Position numbers and translations under genes: made by a program. From contig OY720344.1 in the NCBI GenBank assembly GCA_963082975.1, positions 68,476,546-68,540,545 of the forward strand: a DNA stretch of 64,000 nt. The letters run 5' to 3'. The notes beneath the pieces are model-generated. The model worked only from the letters and a program-made list of their open reading frames with translations, was not told the origin of the DNA and did no database searches. Of this stretch, positions 1 to 12,930 are shown in pieces. The stretch is from Labia minor (Eukaryota; Arthropoda; Insecta; Dermaptera; Spongiphoridae). Numbering within the stretch: the first letter of the stretch is position 1; every line of letters starts with the position of its first letter.

Positions 1-162
1 ACAGTTGTAGATGTTGGTTATAATTTTTTTTTTAAATTTATGTAAAATTGTGTGTTTGACCCACTGTAAACATTGAATTATCATTCCCATAGTAATGAAT
101 AAATATTGTGTTTAATTAAATTTCAAAGATTTCATGGGTTTTTTTTAAAGGAAATATATATA

Positions 163-1183
163 TGTTACGGTAAAAGAGTAGATATTGTGGCAAATGTACA
201 CATTTTCCGGTAAATGTGCACATTAGCCTCCTCATTTGGGTAATGTGCATTCAACTAACATTTACAATTTCAAATAAGGGAAATGTACATTGAATTCACA
301 ATGACCATGTCGTTTTGGTAAATGTGAGCATACGTGGTAAAACGGATCCCAAAAATTTGATTTGCGTTGTTTTGTCTAGAGAAAATTTATATAAATTAGG
401 AACTAAACGGAATTTTAAAACAATCTTATTCTAGGCATGAATTCGCCATTTGTGAACAAAAGTTTATATCATACGAAGATGTTCCTCAAGATGTTGAGAA
501 ATCGGTAAGAGAAATTATAGGAATGCAGTCCCCCTTACTGGTGGCCAAGGTTTTAAAAGATGCATCTGTAAAGGAACATGTTCCTCAAAAAAATGCAGTT
601 GTAAAAATGCTGGAATATTATGTAATTCCAAGTGCCACAATAGCAATTATTGCTCAAATAAATAGCACTTTTTTCATTATGAAATTTCTATATGTTCCTT
701 TATAATTTTATAAAATTTAACTGTTATAATAAAAAAAAGTATATTAATATTATAATTATTTGTTTGATCCCCATCGTATTGGTCCTAAAAAACTAGGACG
801 AAAATAGTATTTATGAATATTGGGATCATAAGCTACGACATATTATATGTAATAAGTATGTTTTGTTTCTCATTCACATTTTTGAATTAAAATAATTTTC
901 GTTATTAAAGCTTTTTGTATTATGTTTATTTAAATAAAATTTTTTTTACTGCAACAACATTTTTAATTTACTTGTATTCCACCTTTCCTTAAAATACGAA
1001 GGTAAGAGTATACATTTACCAAAACGTAAAGGCAGGTGTACACATTTGCCGGGAAATGTACATATAAATTATATTCAGTTTACTTATACCTAACTTTTGT
1101 TACAGTAAATGTACACTCTTGGGAAATGTACACATTTACCGGAAAATGTATACATTTCCCAAGAGTGGACATTTACCGTAACA
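163..1183. mobile_element. MULE-like (Mutator) non-autonomous element
   Basis: The ends are inverted (TGTTACGG at 163, CCGTAACA ending at 1183). The subterminal zones repeat a GTAAATGT-CACATTT-CCGG theme in both orientations. AT-dinucleotide runs on both sides allow, but cannot prove, a 9-bp target duplication. Inside, an open stretch at about 440-705 (+) reads VPQDVEKSVREIIG, then SPLLVAKVLKDASVKEH. This resembles the N-terminal helical zone of invertebrate MULE transposases. No catalytic domain remains. Confidence 0.5.
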
Positions 1184-1375
1184 TATATATATATATATTA
1201 CTGAAGTACTAAGAAAAGTTCAATTTGTATTTTTTTCGTTTAAATAAAATATTTTTCAATTAAATAAAAAAAATTCATTATGAAATGTATATTTAGTTTT
1301 TAAAATTAACAATTATTGAAGTTTAAAAAAATAAATTTTGAAAATCACACTTAATGCATTATCTCAAAGAATATT

Positions 1376-1648
1376 GTGAAGAATAAAGCTGTTAAGAAGG
1401 AATGCATAGAAATCGTTGAAGCTCTTTTGCAACACGATACTGATATTAACGCTAGTGATAAATATGGAAGAACAGCATTGCATTTTACTGCTTTAAGTGA
1501 GAGTGAAGGTTTTTTTGGATTTCTTACTAATGAAGATCCTGATATTAATATTAAGGGAGAAATTGCTAAACTGCTTCTAAGTAAGGGAGCTAATATAAAT
1601 GCTCAAACCAAAAATGGTATTACGACGCTTCAGAACTATTGTTATTAA
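1376..1648 (+). pseudogene. Ankyrin-repeat coding fragment
   Basis: The roughly 90-residue open frame carries ankyrin-repeat signatures: EIVEALLQHDTDINASD followed by GRTALHFTAL, then GEIAKLLLSKGANINAQ followed by NGITTL. That is about two and a half repeats, with an odd insertion between them. There is no ATG at the start (the first possible start is GTG), no clear splice signals, and a stop right after the last repeat. It lies on the strand opposite TMTC. It is probably a decayed gene or transposon-carried fragment; a bacterial (for example endosymbiont) origin is possible but untested. Confidence 0.55.
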
Positions 1649-2789
1649 AATGATTAATAAATTAATAATATAACTCCTATAGAATTCAAACCTATACTTT
1701 GTCATGCCTATATTCATGTCTCCCATGGTAAACTTAATGTTTTTAAAATTGTGTACCTCACTTGACAACTTCTCTCATTTAAAGCAGTCTCACCATAAGC
1801 TTTAACAAATAATGGATACGCCTCAGCTGCTGATTTCTCGAAATTTAAGAAATAAAATAAAACTTTTCCTAAATGTCGCTTTCGCTGAAAAAACAGTTTC
1901 GCCGTACATGTATAATTATTTGATATTGTGTTTTATATCTAACAATTTCAACATTACCTATGAAAAGCATTCTTTCTCAGACTTATTTTTAGACATAATA
2001 ATAATAATATATTGATATTATAAATAACAAATGAAAATAGAAAATAAATTTTAAAGCAATATTTCAAGTGTCAAAATATTAAATTAAATTTATAGTGAAA
2101 ATGAATTAAGATCATAAAACATTGATAAGTATATAATGAGAATTTTATTTTTTATTAATATTTTATTTTAAAAATCATAATATGCAATTATCATCATAAA
2201 AGATCAATAATAAATGGTAGAACATTAAAATGTTGTATACTCATAGATTAATAATATTTCCAAAGTGTTTTCTCTAAAGTGTGTAAAACAATAAACAAAA
2301 ACTACAAGAAAAATAAAAAAACTAAATAAGATTAAGTATGAATTTGAAAAGAAATTAATGTTTTTATCGAATTTAGAAGTTTTCGAAGAAATTTCTATTG
2401 TAAATTGTATTTTATTAATTTAGTTTTATTTGAAAAAGCAATTAGGACTATTAGAATTGGTCGAGCCATTAGGAAAATAAATAAAAGTTAAAGGAGAATT
2501 CATTAAATAAATACGAGGAGCTATCTTTGGACGTGGAAGAATGAACGATCGTAATTGAAAATAGGTAATTTTAAATGTTCTCAACGATATTAAAAGAGAG
2601 GAAGTATAAAATAGCAATAAAACTTAATAAAACAATAATGATTAAAGAAATTAATTATTAATTAAGGGTATCTAAAAATTTTCTAATCAAGTGAATTTGT
2701 CAAAATTTAAAATAAAGTGACATTTCTGGTATTTCTATTTTTCAGAATAACTAATCATTTTTTTTATTATGATATTAAAAAACTCATAT
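1649..2789. other. AT-rich intron sequence, nothing recognised
   Basis: I see no coding signature, inverted ends or RNA gene. Short open frames here have no recognisable protein features. Confidence 0.6.
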
Positions 2790-2925
2790 TTTCTCCCGTC
2801 TTTCTCCCTCCTTACATTATGGACTCCTCTCCTCTTTGGTATACCAACCAGTCGCCTCCCAATCGGTCTTCCTATTCTCGCAATTCTTTCCTCTCCCATT
2901 CTCGCCTAATGGGATATTCTCGGCT
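2790..2925 (-). pseudogene. LINE 3' coding fragment
   Basis: Read on the minus strand this matches the stretch at about 61240-61330, near the C-terminus of a LINE pol (the shared string on the plus strand is CCAATCGGTCTTCC, followed by CCTCTCCCATTCT). It is short, frame-broken and lacks the reverse transcriptase core. Confidence 0.5.
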
Positions 2926-2995
2926 TTATGAAACTCTATCTTTAGAGGTCATGAAATTCTGCCATAAATACTTCGAAGATCCCTATTTTTAAAAT

Positions 2996-5900
2996 TATTA
3001 TTTGTATTATTATTATTTCTGTATAGTCTTAATTTTTGAAATTTATAAATAAACGAAGAGTCAATTTTTATTTGTTTAAATTTTAAAATAATAAAAATGA
3101 TTTTAATGAAAACACAAAGACCGTTAATATCAATTTATAAATGACTCTCTATATTTCTATATTTCTTTCTCTAATGGTCTTTAAAGTGAATCAAACTTCA
3201 GATATTTATAAATATATCTTGGGCAAAAGTGAATGCAGCAGCTATTCCTTTCACCCTTTCGCCAGTTTATCTATTCTCACTTCCCTTACACATTCCTTTC
3301 CCTTATACAAACCCTTAAGTTTTTTATTTCTATTGTGATTAAAAAAAATAATTAAACTATTAATTATTTTGAATTAATTATTAATTAATTAACTCAATTT
3401 AAAAAAAAAAAATTGAGATTCTCAAACCCTAGCCATATAATTTTAAAATTTCAAATTCTAATTTTTATTTATATAGATTTATTATATTCCTAAATATTTA
3501 TATTAATAATAATTCCTAAATATTAAATCTGACATTATATAATAATAATAATAATAATAATAATACAAATATGTTACATTAAAGAAATTTCACATTTACA
3601 ATTTTCAAAATAAATTTTCAATAAATTTCAAATTCAATAATATCTAATTGAAAAATAATATTCAATATTAAATCAAGAAAAAAAAGCAAAATTATGGATA
3701 TATTACAAGTTCAGAAGCTATCTCAATAATAAATGATAATTTATTTTTTAAATGTAAAAGATAATATGAAAATCATAAATATAAATTGGATTTAAAATTA
3801 AATTCTTTCAAAACAAAAGATATCAATGCTAATATGGGTTCTTAAAGTTTTTAAGAATATTTATTTTATTATTATTATGATTATTTTTATAGATCTATTT
3901 AGATTTTATTTTATTTTCTCTAAAATACAAAATGAACATTAACTCTACTATAAAACAGTGATTTAAATAATGATGGGTAAAGTTTTCAAAAACTTTTTAA
4001 ATAAATAGCAATTTGTTGCTTTTTAACAATAATTACTTTTATCTACAAATGAGCGAACAGTCATTTTACTCAATTCTCTATGGCAATTTTATATTGTTTA
4101 CATTCACAAGGAGTTAGAAAAAATGATTTGATAATAAATTCAATTTATATAAATGAGTTAAAATTATATATATATTGTTTATGAATATTTCATTAGTTGA
4201 TAATGAGTATTTTGGCTTATTATCATTTAAAAATATGATTAAATTTTGGCAAATTATTTTAAAATTTAAAGCTTATCTGGAATTTATGTAAATTTAGTAT
4301 GTGTTCAATTTGCCGAATTTGTTTATTTATTTATTTTATTTTACATAAGACGCTTGATAGCTTTGATGACATAATATATGAGATTCTAGGATTCCATTTT
4401 ATCTTCTTTTATTAATGCAGAATTTAAGAAAGCATTTAATCATACTAATTTGTTAAATTTTAGTAAAAATATTTCAATAGTTAATAGAAAAGAACATTTG
4501 AAAAATGAGTAATAAACCCTATCATTGTTGCTCTATTTGAGGTAATTTACCTCGGTTCCCCGACTCTTGTTATTGAACATCCCCAGAAGAAAGTTATAAA
4601 GACTTCCATAAGTTCACTATGAACTTCATTTTTATTTGAAATTCATTTGAATGTATATAATTTTAATTTATTTCTCATTTTTGTTTTGTTTTTTGTTACT
4701 AATTATATTATTTATTTTATTAATCATTTATTCTCAAATATAGTTCTTAATTTTTTTGGTTTCTATTAAATGTATCTATTGAATATTATTTTATTTACAA
4801 TATACTTCTGTGTGATATATATATACATTTATTTATATAACTTTACTTGGGTGCAACTAAATCGACTCAACCCATAAGCGCGTATTCAATGTATATATTT
4901 TTAAAGCTTATTTATTTAGCTTTACTTCTATATCAGACAAATTGGTTGATTACTTTTTAAATTATTTGATATGAATGACTGAATTGGAAAAAATGCCGTT
5001 CTTAGCTGTCGCTACTGTTTATTTCCAATTGCCATATAAAATTCCATACAACCAATTATTCTTATTAATTACATTTACTTTTACTACTATAATTTTTTAA
5101 TTTTATATAATGATCAAGTTAGTTAGTTTTGAGTAAACAGGAATGAATTGAAAAGTTAAATCTTGATACATTTCATTTGAATCGAATATATTTATTTTTG
5201 TTATATACCATCCATTATTATTCTTATTACCCCCGATAGTTGTATTGTAACTCCATTACATGATGTAAAATGTAAACAAATAATTTTTCATTTTAGAATG
5301 ATTCGTACTTTTAAAATAATATTTTCATTCACTTATATAATATTTTATTAAGCCAATCTTAAATAATCCAGAAATGCAAATAATATATAAATAAGTTTGT
5401 GATTTTCTTAATAACTTGACTAATTATTTACATAATTGCAATAAAAATCTTAATTTCACTTATCCACAATAAAAATAAAATTAAAACCAAAGCATTAAGA
5501 CAGTTTTATATGCAAATTTAGCCTGTAGTATCTGTTCTTGGAAATACTTAATTTCATATTTAGATCAAATAAAAATAATGAAAAAAATTATTAAATTTGA
5601 AATTTTTATATGTTCATATATATATAATAATAACAAATGCGAAATATGTATAATCTTAAATATTATATTAATAAATTATTTTGATTATTAAGTAAAAGTA
5701 GTGGGATACTCTCGCACTCAGTTTTATTTTAACTTCTGCAATGTTTTAAAGAAATAAGAAGCAATTTGGAGAAAAGCAAATAAAAAATCTTTAAGACTTA
5801 ACTTCTATGCTTGTACTAAATAAATAAAAATCTATATGAAGAGAGGAAAAAAAGAATAATTTGTCAAATGAGAATTTTTTTATTATGATAAATAAAAGAA

Positions 5901-6639
5901 AATTGAATTATTCAAAATAATGTATTTACATTCATTTTGAAAAAGGAATAAATAAAATAGGGCTTCTATTGTTATAGAACTAACCTAATTTCCAGGGCAC
6001 GTTCATTTTGTAACATAACTGGAATATCAACGAGGTCGCGCTACCAAACGAAAGATTTTTCCAATAGACAATTAATGTTCTATTGATTATTTTTTTTAGG
6101 TTATTTTTGATTCAATCTTTTTTTTATTTTTGTTTTAAATTATTAAATACGAAACTTTTTAAAATATATTATTATTGTCGAAACTTTTGTCAAAAATGTT
6201 AATTTCCGAATTGAACTCAAAACCCCTTTTTTAAATATTAAATTTAATATATATATATATATATATATCGGACTTCGAGTTTTTTATCATAATCATGATG
6301 ATCATCATATCATATTTTTATTTTGTGTAATATGTTTTAATGGCTTGAAAATAGACAAGACAAACCTTTTTCGAGAAATAAACTATCCTTCAAATGACTG
6401 CATTAGTGGAATTAGCAATGATTCTTGAGGGAATTTATGACAAAAAAAAAATAGAAAAATTTTCATGGTGAGTAAATCATCCTAATGACATAGTATATTA
6501 ATATGTTGGAATTATTTTTGTAAAGAATTTAATTCCAAATGCTTCTAATTATATTTTATAAAGGAGGAGATCGTTTTAATAGCACTTTAAACTACCAAGA
6601 GATTGAATATTTAGTAAAAATTTATTTTTTAATACTTAC
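2996..6639. other. AT-rich intron sequence with simple repeats
   Basis: It contains an AAT/ATA triplet run near 3539-3563 and a TA run near 6248-6270. I recognise no genes or elements. Confidence 0.6.
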
Positions 6640-6817
6640 TGCTTCAGTATGAACTGGATGGGCAGCAAAGAGTGCCCCAGCAAGAGCAGCAAATGCTGGC
6701 TGTAAACCAGCCACTCTCAGAGATAATCGTGCCACAAGAATTGAGGATGCTCCATGAAGAAGAACATTAGTACCATGGAACCAGCCCGGACTTAGACCTG
6801 CAGCTTCGTGGTTCCAT
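6640..6817 (-). CDS. TMTC: TMTC-family O-mannosyltransferase, coding exon 2
   Basis: This 178-nt exon is flanked by a TTTTTTCAG acceptor (ending at 6818) and a canonical GTAAGT donor (from 6639). It supplies one base to finish the split arginine codon and then 59 codons. The peptide runs WNHEAAGLSPGWFHGTNVLL and ends FAAHPVHTEA. In TMTC proteins this part covers a luminal stretch, the second membrane helix (hydrophobic, alanine-rich) and the invariant HP.HTE motif. It ends at a codon boundary, and the family normally continues with V-A-G-x-V-G-R-A-D, so the next exon should start with V; it is not in the window. The reading frame is intact and no longer ORF overlaps it, which is why it is easy to miss. 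Confidence 0.92.
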
Positions 6818-7621
6818 CTGAAAAAATAAATTAAAACTCAAATTAATTCTTAAAAAATAATTAAAATCTTTTGGTGAAACAATGTTCCTAGAAAATTCTG
6901 CGGAAAAAATTAAATTTCGCTGAGAATTATTATAATATAAAACCTACCCCAAGTAAAGTTAAAAAAATGTTTTTGAGAAAAAACATTTATCGTATGTTTT
7001 TGAAATAATGAGAGTATATGGATGTCAAAGACATTAATGGTTAGTTTCAAAGAGAATGAATTCATATAGCTCTCATTTGAGATAAGCAAAGAGAATTTTC
7101 CAAGAATACCATCACAGGCAAAAGATAATGACAAGTATGTACGGGATATGCTCTAGATAAAGTTTCTTTTAAAATATTTAATTAAAGTTTTAACTAATGA
7201 AATTAGTTTTTAAAATTATATTGATAGTTCAAATTTTTATCTAAATGTATATATATAATCATTCATATTATAATATTTATACTTATATATATATATATAT
7301 ATATAGTAATATACTATTCATTAGGTGAATGTCATAAAGATGCCTTAAATAAACCTTTAAACAAATATTGGTAACATCACGATCATCTTTCTAGGATAAT
7401 TACAGAAAAGCGAACAATTTAATTGAAATAGGATCGTTTGAAGGTATGGGACATGGTGTATGTTTTCGACATTTTCAAGTGATAATAAATTACATGACAT
7501 ATGTTTCTTAAAATTACCGAGAACGGACGATGGGTCACCTGAATAGATGGGTGAATTAGTTGAAGAGCAGCACAAGGGGTGTAGATTCATTCTGAAGTAT
7601 GGAGTGATCAAGGAAACATTA

Positions 7622-7800
7622 TATTCTCCCGGGACCTAGAAGTTATCCCTGATCGATAGGTCAGTGCTATAACAGTGTCCCACATATGGATGCTGCCCAA
7701 ATATAGCAAATCAGCTTACAACACGACATGTCTTTGATGTAAAGATGACATGGGTCTGAAGAAGAACGCCTGCCCTATCTTTCTCTGATCATTATACACT
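7622..7800 (-). repeat. Possible tRNA-derived SINE
   Basis: On the minus strand, GTTATAGCACTGACC resembles a Pol III box A region and GGATAACTTCTAGGTCCC a box B. They have tRNA-like spacing, in a stretch richer in GC than its surroundings. There is no second copy in the window to confirm it. The rest of 6818-9561 shows nothing recognisable apart from a short reversed piece of the 11237 repeat near 8076-8100. Confidence 0.3.
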
Positions 7801-9561
7801 TTTATTAACAGCTATGTTGGCGACACTTAAAATAATTACAATTGCTAAACAAATATAAAATTTGATATAATTTTAAAATAAATGAACTTTATTTTATAGT
7901 TAATTTATAAGTTATATAATTTCCCATGATACTTATTATAATTATATTAATTTCTTTCATCATTAAATGTTAATATTATTATAATTTAAGATTTTATTTT
8001 AATCTGAATGAATTCAGGTCAACCTCTTCCCTGGTCAACCTTCGATGTTTTATTTTATTATTTTCTATTAATAATAAACAGAGTGCTACCAATTAATTAA
8101 AGGTCAATTTTATTAATTTTAAACCCATTTTTTTAATAACCCAACTCTTACTAAGCCTCCATATACTTACATATAAATAATTCTGATTCTAGTTAGGGAC
8201 CCCCAATTTTCAGGAATGAGCTTTCAAATTTCAGAATAATGATGGATCTTTATAGAATTAATGTAAATAATTTTGGTGTGGGGAGACTAGAAAATTATTT
8301 AAAATCTGCTTATAAAAAGCGACATCGATTTTCTACAAGAAAGAAGTTCTGGCGAGTGTCTTTATTCCCAGCGTGGTATCTCACTATATTTAATCCGATG
8401 CCCCCTCGACCACCTCCCAACCAGGTCTTCTTGTGATTCGCACCAAACGCCTGTCTTTAAGACTATAATTAAGATAAGCTTCTAATTTGTGAACTCTTTA
8501 AATAACCATTTAGATGTCAGGAATGAATGTCAAGAAGAATTTTAGATAAAAGGATTGTATTATGCAAAGAGGATTTTTTTTTTAATAATAATAAATCTCT
8601 ATGGAATTGTAATTATATAGGATAACTCTAGGGCACTCACATATTTTAATTTATAATAATGAAAGAGTTGTCACATTAAATTGTTACATATACCTAGGAA
8701 CATGTACATAAATTATGAAAATAACTACTGAAAATATAATTGGTGGTATTTTGTAATATTATTTTCTTAAATAAATTTATATATTTTATTTAAACTTAAT
8801 TGTAAAAATCAATTTTTGCATCAAAGAAAAAGAATGAAATACAAAGTAAACAAAATTTAATAAAAGTTCAACATATTTTGGAAGTTTTTTGTTTATTATT
8901 ATTATGGTTTTCTGCTTTAATTTGAAGAAGTACATCGATTATTTGTGTAAGTTGCTGCTACTTCTAGTAAATCATGAAAGGAATGGTTTTGTTTACACAT
9001 GTATCCGTAATTTCAAAGAAAAAAATGAAAAATTTAAATAAAATTATTTTAAAAATAAAGGTTTAGTTGTTTTTTTTTTAATTAACAATTATTTCGAATC
9101 AGACTACCAATCAAGCGAACTGCATCAGAGAATCACACAAGAAGTTCCTGATTTAACACGAAAATTAATAATTGTATTCAGCATTGGATTGGAACTTTTA
9201 AATTTCTAATCCTACGCTTGTACAGATTGCGAAGATTAATAATTGCAAGCATTACTTGATTACTTTATTGATAAAAGATCCCAGACATATGCAAAGAACT
9301 TGCAGATTCAAAAATAAATCAATTCTTATCCACAATAAACAGACTGAATTAAGTCGAAACGCCTGTCATGTAGTCTGAAATTGTTTTAAAAATAAAATCA
9401 ATGATTCTTCTTAAAAAATGAAAAATATTTTTTTAATCAAATATCCGTTTGAATCAATTTACTATATTAATATATTGTAGGATTACTTATTTTGTATTTT
9501 TTTTGCTTTAGACCTTTTTTATCATTATCAAGTTTTAACAATTAGATATCTTTTAATTTTT

Positions 9562-9982
9562 ACCGACCGACGATCTTAACAGAAAAAAGTATTTTTAGCA
9601 TGATGTCCGTCCGTCCGTATAGATGTGTACAGCCTGGGTTATTTTCACACCAAATTTCACATGAGGAGATTTTTTTATATATATTACCACGAATCATGCA
9701 CTTTGTATTGGTTTTATCCTCGGGAAAATCATATTTATTAGTTTTTTCTTGATTTAAAATTATATGACGTCATCCAGCTATTTATGACGTCACAGCCTGG
9801 TCTTGCATATATATTATAAATAAAATAAAATTAAAAATGTTTATATTTATTATTTATGTATCCATATCAGTTATTTATTACATTATATAGATATATTAAA
9901 ATTATTTGAAATTGTTTCTGTAGCTGCTAATTAATTTACTTCAAATCGTCGGTCGGTTCGGACTTGGCCACAGGTCAACTTA
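9562..9982 (+). mobile_element. R1 HINE-like element, copy 1 (internally deleted)
   Basis: It begins ACCGACCGACG after TT and ends with the R1 stem-loop and CTTA followed by TT. Compared with copy 5 it lacks about 90 bp after the 5' end and about 150 bp in the middle. The GTCY microsatellite (GTCCGTCCGT) and both TGACGTCA boxes (9765-9772, 9785-9792) remain. Confidence 0.65.
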
Positions 9983-10646
9983 TTTATATTATATTCAATA
10001 TTGTTAATTAAATTTTATTTTACCTGAACTTTGAGAGGTTTAATAAGTATTATTTAATAAAAACGATTTTAGAAAAGAGCTGATTATATTATTATTATTT
10101 TTCATTGAACATTTATAAAAAAGTGAGCATTACAATTTAATTACTTACTATACATCCATATTACTATAAATTTAAGATTATAATAACAGGCTCAGTATAC
10201 AATTATATTACTGATTGTGATATGTTCAAAGTTCATGTTATCAAAATATATAACTAACAACATGACAGGTTATTGTAAATAAAATATATATATAAAAAAA
10301 ATGTGAAAATTGTATCAACTTTCTCTCCTAATTAAAAATTTACATTTGCATATTCTTTTATCACCCTAAAAGAGTAAATAAATAAATGACAAAAATACTT
10401 TTCAATTATTCTTTATCAAATATTTATAAATAGAGTGATAAAAACTTGGGCATCCATTTTATTTATTTATTTTTTCCAATTTATTGTTTTGAAAAGAAGG
10501 AAAACAGACAGGAAATAATATCCTATTGATTTTGCATATATTTTCGGTTTTTGTAAAATGGTTGTTCTCTTTCAACTTTGATAGGAAAACATCCCCCGAT
10601 ATTTGTTCATTTTTTTTTTCAACTAATTAAAAGATACTTTTTTTAA

Positions 10647-10678
<32 letters not shown>

Positions 10679-11204
10679 AAAGTTTATTTTACAATTTAAT
10701 TTAATTGTTTAACAATTTATTTCTTACTTAAACGAGTAATTCCTTTAAGTAATTAAAAAAAATCAGATAAATAAAATATTATATTTTATTTATATTTCAT
10801 TTTAAATAGTTTGTTTAAATTCTAAGCTCTATCTTGGAAATTGTTTGAAATTGATTAATTCATAAATAAATTAACAAAAAAAAAACTTTTTAATATACCC
10901 ACTTTTTAATAAAAAATCCCCGCAAAAATAAAAAATAAAATATTAATTAAACCTTGAATATTATCCTTTACAAGTATAGATATATGAACATAGATTGTGG
11001 CAATAATCAAATGTCAGTCCTAATAATTAACCTCCATTTAGTTAACCAAAATCAAACTTTCACTGCGTTTATATGTAATTTAGTAATAACTTCGAACTAC
11101 CAAAGTTGAAAAACTAGTTTACGAATTAAAATTAAACTTAAAACATATTGAAATCGGTGCACCATTAAGGATTTCAAAGGTGTATATTCAGAAAATCTAA
11201 CAAG

Positions 11205-11236
<32 letters not shown>
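9983..11236. other. AT-rich intron sequence
   Basis: TA-dinucleotide runs lie at 10656-10678 and 11208-11237. I see nothing else. Confidence 0.6.
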
Positions 11237-11240
<4 letters not shown>

Positions 11241-12055
11241 CGTGTATAAGATATATAAGGGTAAGGTATTTTATGAGAAAAATTCGTTGAAAATACGTTT
11301 AATTAATTGGTAGCACTCTGGATTGAATTTAGAATAATTAAAAGGGTTATTGAATCCGCGTAGGTTGATATGGGAAATAATAAAATTGAATAGGTTCAAT
11401 TATAAATACTTATTTAAATTACAACTAAAAATTATTTATTTACTAAGAATATAAGAATTTATTTGATACAAGAGATAATAATAAAATTAATAAGAAATTG
11501 AATAAATTTAATGGTACCGTAAAAAATTAAGAGGAGTATAAATTGTGTGAATGGAATTGAGTTCATAGAATCATTGCAATTATTTATAGATAATAGTCGA
11601 CTACTTAGCTGTTATTCAAATTAATAATGAGTTCGGGGAACACTGGGACTTCAAGTAAGATGATTCTTGGATATTTTCCTCAAGGTATCATGTCGTCATA
11701 TCAGGGCAGGCACAGCTCCCTCGCACACTGGATGATCCTTGTATTTTGTTCTCACTTAGTCAGATGAAGTCGCTTCCCTTACACTCAATCCAAGAATGAC
11801 CAAAAAATGTCTCACTATGTAGATGGTCATTCTCCCCTCCTATGCCACTTGGCAAAATTGTCCACCCTTCTCTCCTTCTTGGGGTAACGAAGAGGTATAT
11901 CCATCCGTGTATTTTATGGGTTCTTTTTAAAACAATCATTTTTAGAAAGTCACCTTTTATACACTCTGCCATGTGCTCAAATAAACAACCCTCTACATTT
12001 CAGTATCATAATACATCCAATATATAAGCATAAAAAAAAGGCATTTTTATATTTA
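11237..12055 (+). repeat. Decayed LTR-like dispersed repeat, copy a
   Basis: It starts TGTCGTGTATA and shares several blocks in order with 46163-46738. These are TTTATGAGAAAAA, TTGGTAGCACTCTGGATT, TTGAATCCGCG, GGTACCGT and CGACxACTTAGCTGT. A reversed fragment with the same GGTAGCACTCTG block lies near 8076-8100. The TG start suggests an old LTR but no element body is attached. Open frames here are antisense noise. Confidence 0.4.
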
Positions 12056-12342
12056 TGTACCGGACAATAGCCCGAGGCCAACTGGGACCCGACCCTTTGG
12101 ATTCTACCTGAGCTTGCTACCTGCGCATGCGCAATGGGCTTTTCTGTACTCTGGTGGGCGGAGCTTAATTTTATGGCGGGATTTATATTGATTCTGGATC
12201 TGAGGCGGAAATTCCATCTGTTTGGACGATCAACTTTATTAGTGGCAAGTTTTTTAGGAGTTTGTGAATTAATGGTTGGAGATGAAGTTGATTGGGTTGG
12301 AGTTTTGACGGGAGGTTGGGAGTGTGATTTCAGAGCTAATTT

Positions 12343-12930
12343 TCAGGACGGAGGGAGGTTCAGGGCGTCGTCCTTTGTGTTGAGGCAATTGGGACGTTTT
12401 TCAATTTCAATTGCTTCACGCAGGAGGGATATTTGAGCTGAATGGGAGCTAAGGTTTTGCTTTCGGAGAAATTGATGTTGTGACCGGTCTCATTGTGGTG
12501 CTTGGTTAAAGCCGAGGCCGGATCTAATCTCCTTAGAGACAGCTAATGCTCATAAATTCTATTTTGTATTTTCCTGTTCGTCTGTCCTATGTATGATCTC
12601 GGGCAGGGAATCTCATAGACACCCAGACACTTATTGGGAACTATGTCTTTGGAAGTTCGGATTAGGTTGGAGAGTTTCATGTGGGTCTTAAAAATGGGTT
12701 TGATCTCATTTCTGGAAAGAATTCGCCCAATTTTGTCCGTGATACCTTTTATGTATGGGAGTACTATTTTATGCTTTTGATCTAAGGGATCTTTTTCTGT
12801 TGGGAGACCTGTTGATGATGGTTTTGCGGTGAGAATCGAGGATATCTGTTTTTGTATATGTTTTGGAGAGTAGCCATTTTGAACCAGAGCACTAGTCGTG
12901 TTGTGATCTCCTGTTTTCTGTATTGTTCAA
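12343..12930 (-). pseudogene. Penelope-like retroelement, RT thumb and GIY-YIG endonuclease remnant
   Basis: The minus-strand conceptual translation runs SALVQNGYSPKHIQKQI, then HKIVLPYIKGITDKIGRIL. This is the segment after the reverse transcriptase in Penelope-like elements. It continues into GVYEIPCPRSYIGQTNR, a GIY-YIG nuclease signature (YIGQT), and SALTKHHNETGHN. An in-frame TAG at 12543-12545 interrupts the nuclease. A frameshift near 12415 moves the end to REAIEIEKRPNCLN, which closes at a stop at 12343-12345, where the family normally ends. The upstream reverse transcriptase is missing. GC-rich leftover sequence down to about 12060 is probably its 3' tail. Confidence 0.8.

Larger units (their letters stand above)
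1..6639 (-). other. TMTC intron 2 (continues left of window)
   Basis: This region starts at the GTAAGT donor after exon 2. It holds the MULE-like element, an ankyrin-coding fragment and a short LINE fragment. The rest is AT-rich sequence with no recognisable coding. The acceptor and exon 3 lie outside the window. Confidence 0.75.

Noticed and set aside
12134..12436. 100-codon plus-strand frame starting MGFSVLWW
   Set aside because: It is antisense to the Penelope-like element tail, whose frame on the minus strand is recognisable.
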